From positions 128,596,614 through 128,660,613 of the forward strand of contig CM051521.1 of assembly GCA_028015205.1 (NCBI GenBank): a stretch of 64,000 nucleotides of DNA. Direction: 5' to 3'. Made by a program: the position numbers and the translations under genes. Under the pieces are notes generated by a model. It had not been told where the DNA came from, did not search any database, and was given only the letters and a program-made list of their open reading frames with translations. This stretch comes from Mytilisepta virgata. Its lineage: Eukaryota > Mollusca > Bivalvia > Mytilida > Mytilidae. Positions 1 through 12,800 of the stretch are shown in pieces; within the stretch, counting starts at the first letter, position 1; each line of letters begins with the position of its first letter.

Positions 1-42
1 AGTCTTTGGACGTAAATCTAAAACAAAATCAAAATTCAATGA

Positions 43-48
43 TTTATT
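43..48 (-). promoter_or_regulatory. possible KATNIP polyadenylation signal
   Basis: AATAAA on the minus strand (TTTATT on plus), about 550 bases past the stop codon. If used, the 3' UTR would contain the MITE at 208-575. AATAAA is common by chance in such AT-rich DNA. Confidence 0.25.
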
Positions 49-207
49 AAAAATAAAAGCACTGTTGTCATGTATTTGTAGGGATTTTCTGTCAAGAATT
101 GTCATGAACATGTAATGAACTTGATAGAAAGCCATTAAAGGATATGGTGTATGAAATTAACACAGTGATTCTTTTTTCATTTCCACTGAGATCTGCAATC
201 AGAGTTA

Positions 208-575
208 TAGCCCTTTTCAGAAACTCATTTCCGGTATCACAATTCTGACTCTAAAATTATAATTTGGGGCAACCTATTTCCCTTGCTGGGATGTTCTGGG
301 ACGTAGTACTGGTTTGCTGCAATGAAGAGTAAAGGATTAACTGTTTTTAAAACTTGTTAATTTGCAAATTTGCTTTATATAAACTACTTACAATCTTTTT
401 GCTTACAACATACTTGTAATCAAACTTGATTATAAAGCTGAAAATATATGTATATCAAAGTAATATATAATTTATATTTACTTCCTACTGGTTACTCTGA
501 GAGAAATAACTTGCTTCAAATTATAATTTTAGAGTCAGAATCGTGATACCGGAAATGAGTTTCTAAAAAGGGCTA
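208..575. mobile_element. MITE with ~60-bp TIRs, TA target site
   Basis: Arms of about 60 bp, beginning TAGCCCTTTTCAGAAACTC and ending at the mirrored GAGTTTCTAAAAAGGGCTA, face each other and are nearly identical. TA dinucleotides flank both ends, as in Tc1/mariner-type MITEs. It lies just 3' of the KATNIP stop codon. Confidence 0.75.
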
Positions 576-595
576 TAGTATGTGATATCTCTTAC

Positions 596-845
596 TTAAG
601 CAGTGATATTCCTATTGTCTGATGTTTTCATAAACCTTAATATCTCGCCTTCAGCCATTTTTGATTTATTAAAAGCATGCTGAAGTCTGAATGTATCTTC
701 TTTATATGAAAATTGACTATTAATATTCTCTAAATTATTACCTTGATTGACAGGTTTTCCTGATTCAGCTTTCTTTGGATCATTATAATGACTGACAACC
801 TTTTTGTCATTAGTTAACTGGATATCTTGGTCACCTGTCTGGTTA
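596..845 (-). CDS. KATNIP: KATNIP terminal coding exon
   Basis: The acceptor is a TTTCAG on the minus strand just above 845. One base completes the AGT codon begun in the previous exon, then NQTGDQDIQLTND follows and the frame runs 83 codons to TAA at 596-598. The C-terminal tail (EGEILRFMKTSDN...) is charged and has no recognisable domain. Confidence 0.85.
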
Positions 846-3800
846 CTGAAATGGAATTTCAAGTCAAAATATAAAATATCTGTTTGAAATTTATTATCAT
901 ATCAAAAATAACTGGATAAATTTTTGTCAGATGCCTGGTTACTGAAATCATCCTTGCATAAATAAGAAATAAATCTTGGTCAACAGAAAGTCCTTTGATA
1001 TATTACTTTTAAATTATTTCCACACTTAATATAGTCATGATATTATCCCTCAGTGAATAATATTATTTTTCCCCATTGTAAGCCTCTTTGCAAATACACC
1101 TGTTACATTACCTCATGTAGTCATGTTCAAAAGGTGAAGATGATAGCTGCAATTCTGACACACACACACACTAAAAAGTCTGTAATTTTTACCATGACAA
1201 CAAATATTGCAGATGTCCAAATTTTCATTTCTAAAATGCTTGGCATGTGTTGATAGCAATGATAGAGATTGAAATAAGAGCCTTAATGAGCAAAACTTGT
1301 AAATCACATAAAAAAGAGATCCTTACCTTATAACTGTATGTTTTTCTTTCCTGAGTATTTCTTTATTATCAGTAAACAGTATAGTATGATATCTCTGGGG
1401 TGCAGTAGCTGTAGGAATTATCCCCCTTGCTCCCTGTGTCACTGCTTGTAAGTTACCATTATACACTAATAAATCATCTACCAACAGCTGGAAATATTAA
1501 AATGAAACACTTAATACAATTCCTTACAGTACAGCAGCTTTTGTCATCACTTGGTGTCCATCCATCGTCTGTCCGTTAACTTTTCACATTTTAATCTTCT
1601 CTACTAAATTTGGCAGGAAGCATTTCATCTCGATCGGACAACAAACTGAATTTTTCAAAATCTTCTTGTCTGAAACTGCTTGGCCAAATGGAACGTTTCA
1701 TTTCGTCCCAATCGGGCAACAAACATAGCCGTCATGGGCATTTCATTGGATGATTAAACATTTTTCTCTGGAGCTGCTTGGCCAAATGGAACAAAACAGG
1801 AAGCATATATGGAAGGTCCTTTATAAAGTTTCCTCATTTCGTCCCGATTGGACTACAAAATATAGCCGCCTTGGGCAGTTCTTTTTTCTGATTGGCTGAT
1901 ATAAAACAATCTACTCTGAAGTCACTGGTCCAAATGGAACGAAACTTGGAAGGAAGCATCTATGGGAGGTTCTTTACAAACTTTCCCCATTTTGTCCCGT
2001 TCGGGCAACAAACATGGCAATCATGGGCAATTCTTGCTCTCATTGGTTGATTTAAAAGAACATTTTTTTCTCTGAAACTGTTATGCCAAATAGAGGCAAA
2101 CTTGACAGAAAGTGTCTATGGCTTATAAAAAAAATCTACAGAACCACAGAATTGCTTGAAACCAAACATGGCCTGCACTTTCCTCATAAGGTGTCAATCG
2201 CTCATTCAAGATGGCCACCAGCAGAGGATTTAGGTCAACATAAGACCCTATGAGAAAAACATGCAAAAATCTTCTGAATTTAAAGTGGAACTAAAACGCT
2301 TATAGCAAGTTATTTTCATTTTATAGTACTAAATAAACGTATAAAAACGCAAAAAACCCGATGAAATTTGGTCAAGTAATAACGGAGAAAATAGCGAGTG
2401 AAGTTGGATTATTTTTACCTGTGGGAAATCCAATCAGCGCTATTTCCGGAAACAGGGTTTCCTCGCTGAGTGACCCGGATTGACCGGAAATGACGTACAG
2501 TGCGGGCTACTCTTGAACTTGTTTACATTGACCAGAAGGAATATATTATGATGAAGACAGCAATGCTAGTGATTTATAATAGTATAGCCAATTAATTTCA
2601 ATAATTGCCCCCCATATACATATATATAAAAAGAATGAACGTGAAAGATATTTTGAAAGGTGTGTATGACATAAATACAAATGGAAGACCATCTTATAGG
2701 AATAAAAAACAAACACTATTTTTTTAAACAAGCAAATATAAGACACAATATTAATTGAATGTAGGACGGAAAGTCACAAGACAAAAAGTCACAGACAAAA
2801 AGTCACGGACAAAAAGTCACTGGACAAAAAGTCACAGGACAAAAAGTCACAATTTGTTTTCTCCAATATTTTCAAGACCTATAGGACAAAAAGTCACAAT
2901 GAAGAGATTGTAATATGAAAGACCACATGTTTTAGAGGGGTATAGGACAAAAAGTCACAATATTTGTAAATATTTGTCATTTATAGTATAGGGACCCGTA
3001 TTAACAATGATTACAAACAAATTTTGGACTTTAAGTACAAATGTTAAAATATTCAGAATAATTGCAATATTACACAAAAATGTTAAACATTTCACAATTA
3101 ATTTTATTTAATTTAAATGGTAATTATAATTGCAATTTATGATATTTATTTTTATTACTTAAAAAATGCAAGGATGTCATGAACATTAATTATTTTAATT
3201 AGTATATCATAAAAGGGGGACATCATCTTGAAAAAGGAAACAATAATGTTTATATTATAATTAACTGATTGTTTAATTGGCTTCTGTTTGGCAGGATATA
3301 TGCACCCTTTCTGGAAATAATGACAATTATGTTGTTTTAGTTAACAAGAGGCTCTCAAGAGCCTGAATCGCTCACCTGGCAAACAATGCACTATAAACTA
3401 AATTAATATATTATGTTTGTTGTAAATTAAACTGAGTATTAAAGGTTACGTAAAATGCTGAAAATACCTTTAAAAGCCTTTCAAGAACCTCGGGAAAGAA
3501 ATGGGCATGAGTTCTCCCTAAGCTTGATTAAGATACAGTCATGGTCAATCTGATGATTCACAATACAAAATACAAGCTTTAATTCATCTTCAAATACAAG
3601 TATAAATCTTTTGTTCTATATGTTGTCTTCGTTTTTAAAATGTTTGAAAGAAGTTATGTAAAAATTGTGGGTTAAGACTTTTTATTGTACTTGAAAAGGA
3701 AATATTGCAGGAACAATCATGCTAAGTTTCATCCAAATCCCCCCAGTAGTTTCAGAGGAGAAGATGTTTGAAAATTTGTTAACAACGATGATGACGGACA

Positions 3801-6800
3801 CCAAGTGATGGCAATTAAAAGCTCACATATTATGATGTTTAATCATTTTTATACAACATTCTCATCATCACCATTCACTAAGGATACCATGTTTACTTTA
3901 AAAACCAAATATTGTTGAAATCCGAGCAAGTGTAAAAAATGGCGGGAAAATGGCAGCCATTTTCAAACTTTCATCATCACCATTCAACTCGGGATACCAT
4001 GTTTGCCTTGAAAGTAGCTTTCATCTTCATTTTATTTCTATAATTCAGGAAAAAATAGCAAAAAACAGCATTTTGACCCCTATGTTCTATTTTTAGTAAG
4101 GGCGGACATGTTTTTTGACCAATCAAAAATCCAAGCATTAACTTTTTGCAGGATACCCTAAGGAACAATCTTACCAAGTTTCATTTGATTTTGAATAGTA
4201 GTTTCAGAGAAGAAGATTTTTGAAATAATAACAGGATGATTTTTGAGATATTTGCGAAAAACTGTTGTTTGACCCCTATGTTCTATTTTTAGTAACAGTG
4301 GCCATGTTTTTCGACAGATCAAAAATCGAAGCATAAACTTTGTACAGGATACCCTAAGGAACAATCATGCTAAGTTTTATCCAAATCCATTCAGTAGTTT
4401 CAGAGGAGAGGATTTTTGAAATAATAATATAAAAAAAGCCAAAAATGTTAAAAAAGGGCAATAACTCTAACATCAGTTGACAGATTTTCACGAAAATCAC
4501 CACACAGGTAGCTCTCATCATGCTGAACACTTTTAACCTGCAGAATTTGCCGTAACCTAATGATTTTTTAGGTATTTGCAAAAAACTGTTGTTTGACCCC
4601 TATGTTCTATTTTTAGTAACAGTGGCCATGTTTATTGACGGATCAAAAATCGAAGCATAAACTTTGTGCAGGATACCCTAAGGAACAATCGAGCTAAGTT
4701 TTATCAAAATCCATTCAGTAGTTTCAGAGGAGAAGATTTTTGAAATAATAATATAAAAAAAAGCCAAAAATGTCAAACAAGAGGCTCCCAGGAGCCTGAA
4801 TCGCTCACCTGGTCCTTAAGCTTTAAGGGATTCTTTCATGAGCTATTACCCCTATAATGGATCATCTGACAACTTCGACCCAATTCAGACTTTTGTAGAG
4901 CTCAATGAGCTGATTGTTTAAGCAAACAACAGCTTTTCTCTATCGACAATAGTTTTCATTCTATAGGGCAAAAACAAGAGAAAACGCTATTTTTGACATT
5001 TAAAGGGTCATCTATAAGGCATCAACAGTTATTTTGACATTTAAGGGACAAAACTTTAACTCCTAAAGGGCTCATTTAAACATTTTGCAAACTAAGGGAA
5101 ATGCTGTGAAAATGGTCAATTTTGATGTTCTAAGGGGAATAACTCCTAAAAGGAATGATCATACAACTTAATAAGTACAAATTTAAAAAAAAAATCAAGA
5201 AAAAGGGCAATCACTCCTACATGGGTGGTTACATCTTCTTCAAAATTTCAAAGCAGGTAGATCTTGAGGTGTTGAACACTTTAGCTTCCCATCAGAATTT
5301 TGATATCTGTCACCATTTTTGAGTTATTTGCAAAAAACTGCAATTTACCCCTATGTTCTATTTTTAGCCATGGCAGCCATGTTTTTTTACAAATCAAAAA
5401 TCCAAACGATATTTTAGTAGCACTCATGCCAAGGAACAACTACACTAAGTTTGGTTGCAATTAAACTTATGGTGTAAGAGGAGTTAACGATTTTATTACA
5501 ATGAATAAAGACTGCAAAAATGGTCAATTTTGACGATCTAAGGGGAATAACTCCTAAAAGGAACGAACCTACAACTTCGATCCTGTTACAAATTTTGTAG
5601 ATCTTTGTGTGCCTAACAATATGAAATTTAAATTTTTCAAATTTCCTTTATAGTATCCAAGATATTGAGCTTAATAAGTGCAAAATTTGGAAAAAATGCA
5701 GAAAAAGGGCAATAACTCCTACATGGGTCGTAGGATCTTCTTCAAAATTTCAGGGCAGGTAGATCTTGAGGTGCTGAACACTTTTACCCTCTGCCAGAAT
5801 TTTGATATCTGTTATGGTTTTTGAGTTATTTGCAAAAAACTGCAATTTACCCCTATGTTCTATTTTTAGCCATGGCGGCCATGTTTTTTTACGAATCAAA
5901 AATCCAAACGATAGTTTTGTAGCACATATACCAATAAACAACTGTACGAAGTTTGGTTGCAATTGGACTTATGGTGTCGGACGAGTTAACGTTTGAAAAA
6001 TTGTTAACAGACGACGACGACAGACGACGACGACGACGACGACGACGGACGCCAAGTGATGGTAAAAGCTCACATGGACCTTTGGTCCAGGTGAGCTAAA
6101 AAGCAGGAAAAACATCCTTACTTTCATGTATACCTACAAAAGGCATGTATGTTTTGACAAAGCTTTCCTTCCCCTTATTGAAATCATGGCTTCCAATTTT
6201 GAGTAATAAACACCAGATGATGTTGTTTTTAGCAAAAAAGTATAAAAAGACTTGTATTTGTCATTTGGTTATCACAAAAAAAAAATGGAAATTATACAGA
6301 GTAACAAAGGAGGTTCCAAGCTATGCTACAACGGTTTCATCTACACCAGACATACCTTACGCAAGACCAAACAGTGGTGGAAGTGTACTCTCAAGTCCAG
6401 CCAAGGTTGCATATAATAATGCAAAAACATAAATTGTGTCTTTTTGTCCTATACCCAATTCAAAACACACTATAATAATGCAAAAACTGTGACTTTTTGT
6501 CCTATACCCAAGTCAATACCCAAGTCAATACACACAATAATAATGCAAAAACTGTGACTTTTTGTCCATCAAGGTAAAAATATTGATTGTGACTACGTCC
6601 TGTGACTTTTTGTCCTAGGTGTTTTGTGATTTTTTGTCCTGTGACTTTTTGTCCTGTGACTTTCTGTCCGTTTACCTATTAATTGATAGTTTTAAAACAG
6701 ATGTTTTACAAATAGTGATATAAGTTACTGAATAGTAATATAGATTTTGATGTAGAATTGTAATGTGTTTTTTTTTTTTATTGAATTGACAGATTCATAA

Positions 6801-9800
6801 AATTTCAGAATTTTCTTATAAAAATATAATAAATTTCTTAGTTTAATCAGAGACATATATGTAGAGAGGGATAAGTAATTTCTTACAATCCTTTTTGTAA
6901 TAATAAAAATATGTAGAGAATCATTGGAGAAACTGCACTGTACACCTAAAACTTTAACAAAAGATTTTGATGGATTTTAATAAAAAAAAATTATTCAACT
7001 TATAAAATAATTCCCACATTTGTAGAGTTATAATTTGGTTAATATTGGTTATGGGACTTTAAGCTCTTTGTGTAATTTGAATTATAATACCAGTCAAAAC
7101 TGGTTTTCATAACACCTTTCTAATGACTTTGTTACCGGTATATTGATTTACTCCACAGGTGGTAGGTGCATGGCCAAGTTGTTATTTACCTGATTGGAGG
7201 GATTAAAACATTTGTTTGATCTTTATTACTAGATAACAGGATGTTAATTAATAGGTGCTAAAACTTTAACTGTTTTAATTACCAGGATTAAAGGTGATAA
7301 ATATCCATCCACATGTTTACTAATTTGTTTTATATCATGAACTAGTTTTAATTTTCACAGGTGTTTAATACTATTTAGGGGGAAATTAAAATTTCTTGCA
7401 CGATTGGAAGTGTCATATATATATATTTTTTTATAAATAATGAATAAATAAATACATATTCTTTTAATAAATAATTAGACATTCAAACTTTGCTTTAGCT
7501 TTACATTGCTAATGAAATAGAATGTCTTTAAAAAAAGCTATATTTTTACCCAAATTATTTTCTGCATTATCAGGATTATGATCATGAACATGTTATATAA
7601 ATAGAGAGGTAGTTATATCATGGAAGTACATGTATTGTTCTATATTGTATTATTTTACCATAGTCAGCAGACTCTTAATATTTGAAATTATTATGGTTAC
7701 AAATGTATAACTTTTATGCTCATAGAAAGAGAAAAAAATTCAGAGGGACATGGGACCAGAATAACTTTTTATGGAGCTACACATTTCGCTATAATAGCCT
7801 CTTATTGTACTACAACTTATGTTAGCTTGTTGGCTACATCTTTTCAAAGTCATGCCTGTCAAGGCTCCGCATTTGATATAAGCGGCCTTACATGTACCTT
7901 CTACTTACTCCATTAATAATATTTTTAAATAGCCCTATGTTTAGGATGTTGGTAACTGTGGTGGTTTGAAAAGAAGGGGTATAAATCAAACACAATAACT
8001 CTAAAAATACCCTTAAATATACCCTATGTATGATGTAAAGGTACAATATAGTTACACATAAAAAATTTTGATTCAACAGGAGAGGCTGCATAGGCTTAAT
8101 GTAGGCTTATTCTCACAATGACATTATGATAATGCATTCATTTTCAAACATGTGCATATATACATATAAATTTGATGTATATATAAAGACATATGCATGG
8201 TATATAAAAACAAATAAGATCAGACATGTTAGAATTATTTTTTCAAAAGTATTTTGGTGCAGACCGTCACTATACCATGTATACTGGTCATGCTGGTTGG
8301 GATAAATGCTTGCAACTGAACCTGGCAATAGTCTCTTGCCGTTATGAGCAGATAAACCAAATAACTCCTTGAATCTCAACCTGTCAACCTCATAGCATTC
8401 TTCTGAGAAGTGTTATGAACATATGGCTGAGTGTTTAGTTGGCACAGTAAAATCCACACGGGTTAGTTTTACAAAACGAACCCACAAGTTAAGTTGTCGG
8501 TCATCTTTTGGAAAAGCGTGTTGAGTATGTCCCGTTTTTGCAGAGTTGCTGCATCCCGCAACTGCACAATTCCTTCCCATTGTTGAATTGTAGATTTAAA
8601 TTAAGTACAATGTTTCATCAAACAAGTGTCGGTGAATATATAAGAAGCACTGCCAATCGATAGTTGTCACCAATAACATATAAACAATCAACTGAATCTG
8701 CTTTCACTTTGCAAATGACCTGTACCTATTTACGTACAAGATCTGAACCGCACAGTACGTCACTTCCGGCGACTAGTAATATTCGAGTTTTTTAACAAAT
8801 CGTTCAGGTGTGCAAATGACGATCGGCCAGTATTTTGCTAATATCTCGAAAACTAAGTTACCGAATTTCACCGGGTTTTTGCGTTTTTATACCTTTTTTT
8901 AGTACTATAAAATGAAAATAACTTTCTATAAGCGTTTTAGTTCCACTTTAAGAATATATTGACCTGTAAGTAGAAAGACCTTGATGCAGAAAAATTTGGT
9001 CCCTACAAGGCTTACCACACTTCATTATGATAGTGAGAAGTGACTTCTCTCTTTGAGGAACATCAATAAAGACGGATTTCATTCCAGGTGAGCGATACAG
9101 GCTCAGCCTTCTGAGCTTCTAGTTTTATACATAGTTTTATATAAATTCTTTTGAACGTAGTTATTTGAAAGTTAAAAAAATATTTCTGAAATCCGTAAAC
9201 AAACAACACAAGAGTGGACACACTACATGTCTCGCCCGAGTATGCACATCAACACAGAATAATGATTATCTCATAGTCAAAGGAAAATGTGTTAAAAGAA
9301 ATTGAGGTCAAGGTCAAAAGGCAGGTGTCATACCCATGTATCCACTAAGAACTACCTATTAACCAGATATGGTGGGTCTAGGTATTAAAGTTGCTGAGAA
9401 ATAGACCTAATCTCGAAAATGTGAAACTCAAGCATGCAATTGAGGTCAAGGTCCAGAGACAGGTGTCAGACTTGCATGTACCCACTAAGAACTATCTATA
9501 TACCAAACACGGATGGGTCTAGGTATTACAGTTGCTTAAAAAAGGACTTAAGAAATTTGGATGAAAGTCACTCAAGCATGCAATTGAGGTCAAGGTCCAG
9601 AGACAAGTATCAGACTGACATGTACCCACCAAGAACTATCAATAGACCAAATACAGTACGTCTAGGTATTACAGTTGTTGAAAAATGGACTTAATCAAGA
9701 AAATTGGATGAAAGTCACTCAACCATGAAATTGAGGTCAAGGTCAAGAGACAAGTGTCAGACTGGCATGTACCCATCAAGAACTATCTATTGACCAAATA

Positions 9801-12800
9801 CGGTGGGTCTAAGTATTACAGTTTCTGAGAAATGGACTTAACTACGAAAAATTGACAAAAATCACTCGAGCATGAAATTGAGGTCAAAGTCCCAAGCCAG
9901 GTGTCAGACTGGCATGTACCCACTAAGAATTATCTATAGACCAAATATGGTTGGCCTAGGTATTACAGTTGCTGAGAAATGGATTTAACCATGAAAGTTG
10001 GACAGATTTTAAATTCATGTTTATGAAGTCAGTGAACCATGAAAATGAGGTCAGGGTCACAAGACAAGTATACTGCAGCAAACCTTATACGATAAGCTAC
10101 CTTGTGGACCATAAATCTTAATTGTAGGTATTACAATTGCAAAGTTATTAAAGTTTTATAGAAGAAATACCTATGTCTCGCCTGCGACGAAAAGTCAAAG
10201 GTCAATGACATACCAATCAATCAAAGCTACACAACTGACAGAACTCCGGTCAAATAAAGGAGTACAAACCACAAATATGAACACAACAGAGATATGCCAA
10301 TAAAATCAAAGTCTCAAAATAATTGTATATATTTTTTTTCCATAAAACCTAAGTTTTCTCTGCAAATTTCATTTCAATACATTTACTTACAGCAAAATCC
10401 TTAGCCCCTCTGCTTGGTGTTTTACTATAATTCCATAACTTAATCATAGAAACGGTGGTCGGCTGATCAAATATCACATAAACTCTGTTTACCTGTAAAC
10501 ATAGATAACATTGACTTGTAAAAAAAATATATAGGTATACATTATATGTACATTGTCAGAAAATATACAATTTATTTGTAGGAGCCTTAGAAACAGGTAG
10601 AAATTTGAGGTTTACAAGCATCTCTCACCTGTTTCGCAGCAAGTACAAATAAATTGCATATTTTCCAACAATGTTCATATACTGCTTTTATCCTGTAATT
10701 ATAACTTTTTATCTTTTATTGAGAAAAGTGATGAAAATGACCTATTTTTAGAATGCTATTTTTAATCTAGGGATAACATAATGTCCTAAACACTGTGAAC
10801 CAGACTACAATACAAACTTTCATTGCAAGCGCAGCGCCTACTAGACAAATATCGAAAAAATATTGGACACCATCTATTTGTCTACTAGATAGACTGGTTG
10901 CAGGATAAATAGATAAACATGTATAAAGATGTGAAAATATTACCATAGATACAACAATTACAACATTATGATGTGTTGTAAATTCTGTCATTTTCAATGG
11001 CATCAGTTTTATGGATTATGAAATAAATTTACATAAACAATATACATACACTCGGAAAATATAACGTTTAGTTGGAGGAGTCTTAGAAACAAGTAGAGAT
11101 GCGAGGTTTGTCAATCATTTCTTTTCTGTTTCGAGGCAAATACTAGTAAATAAACGGACATATTTCCTATCTCCATTTAGAAATGAATTGCTCCATAAAC
11201 AGAGGGTAAATTTCTATGAACATTGCTAGGTGGAAAAAACTTTTTTTTCTTGGAAATGTTTTGAGTATGGTTAAGATAAAATGGTTGTGGATATTGCTTT
11301 CAGACAGTGAATATCAAAATATTTAAAACCACTGACATTATCCCGTCTACTAGTAGATACTTACAATACCTGGAAGTATAGGTGCTACCCACATATGTGT
11401 ACCATCCAGTGTATCATTAACACCATCAATAAGTTTATCTGGAGTCCTGACATCACTAGAGTTTCCTTCCAATACATTTACACTGTCTGGATAGGCTGCT
11501 ATATCTATAATACAGTCAAATTATCCTACTTTAAATGAACGTTTTTTAAAAAGAGTAATGCAAAACCTTAAAAATGTTTACTTTTTGCAGTGCTAGAACG
11601 GCTTTAAAGACTTTGTTTGTTTCACAATCATTTCCAAAATATAGAACATCTCCAACATTAAAAGGGAGAAAACTTACTAGATTCTGTTAGATCAATCCTG
11701 TTGTGTTGTGCATCATAAAACTGTAATCCATTTAGTCCAACATAGTATGGATCTCCCCAGGTTGTTATCAGTTGTAACTGGTAAATAACTTATCAAGTAT
11801 TAAAGAAAATATTCTTTATCATATAAACATAATCAAATTTCTATTATAATGAAGTCTCCCACAAATTCTTGATTTCCAAAGACAGAATTTTCTAACATCA
11901 CAAAATTGATGGTGTGATTAAGGGCTGATTAACCTAAGGTAAATTCTTTGGTCAAACAAAATATACTGGGACAATATAACATAGAAACTTGCTCTTATGA
12001 AAGTCTAAATCAGATAATGTATCAAATACAGTGGAACCTCTGTAAACCGACCAGCTATCAGACTGTAGTGTAGAAATTGGCCGGTTTTGAGAGGTTCCGG
12101 ACTTTACTGAAATCCAACCGGAAGTAAATAAAATGAAATATCGAAAGGCATGAAAATTACAATTACTATACACATATATACATTTGCATGTTTTTTTCCT
12201 TAAATTTTACCAAATCGTAGTCTTTTAGCTTCGATGTTATTTTTTGGTAGAAACAGATGTTAAAAACTTATTTAAATGGAGTTTTTCCAGTTCATACCAA
12301 TGTTTAAAATACGCTTCTCAATGAAGAGAACAAGAGTTCGGCCAGTTTTTGGAGGTGCATTTGACAGGAATATATATGTTTAGGAGCGCAAATTATCTCC
12401 GGTATTCGGAATTCAGAGTGGCCGGTGTTTGGAGGATTTTTTTACTTGAAAATATAAGTGAAAATTCCGGACCAGAATAAGTGTTCGGTTTGCAGAGGAA
12501 TTCAGTTTTCAGACGGGCCGGTTTAGGGGAGTTCCACTGTATAGTCCATTATTGTTATGTCAAATTTATTGTGACCTGACAATCTAGTTTGACGGAAGCA
12601 AAAATTTGAGATATCAGGAGTAAATCTGTATAGTTGAAGCTGTTGAGGGTCCAAACAGATAATTCGAGCTACCCAGAATTTCGTCTTAAATGTGTTTGAG
12701 ATAACAAGAATCAACTGTACTAGTAAAATACAAAATTTTATTTCTGTTGAAGGCTTTACGGCTTCTTTAGATGAAGAAAATCAATAAAAATGGTGTTCCT

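Larger units (their letters stand above)
2749..6686. mobile_element. foldback/MULE-like element with repeat-built terminal arms
   Basis: A 10-bp direct repeat TATTAATTGA (2,749-2,758 and 6,677-6,686) flanks a 3.9-kb segment. Its ends are inverted arrays of a 14-bp unit: eight copies of GGACAAAAAGTCAC at 2,764-2,959 and seven of GTGACTTTTTGTCC at 6,436-6,669. The outermost units share a variant (GGAC-GAAAGTCAC). Nine-to-ten-bp duplications with repeat-built arms fit Foldback or MULE elements (family knowledge). The interior holds family A copies and no transposase, so it is non-autonomous. Confidence 0.65.

Noticed and set aside
596..862. Stand-alone 88-residue minus-strand ORF
   Set aside because: It is the terminal exon of KATNIP; a TTTCAG acceptor lies inside it and phase joins it to the preceding exon.
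9301..10160. CRISPR-like array
   Set aside because: Units of about 145 bp are contiguous and degenerate with no unique spacers, in a eukaryotic intron.
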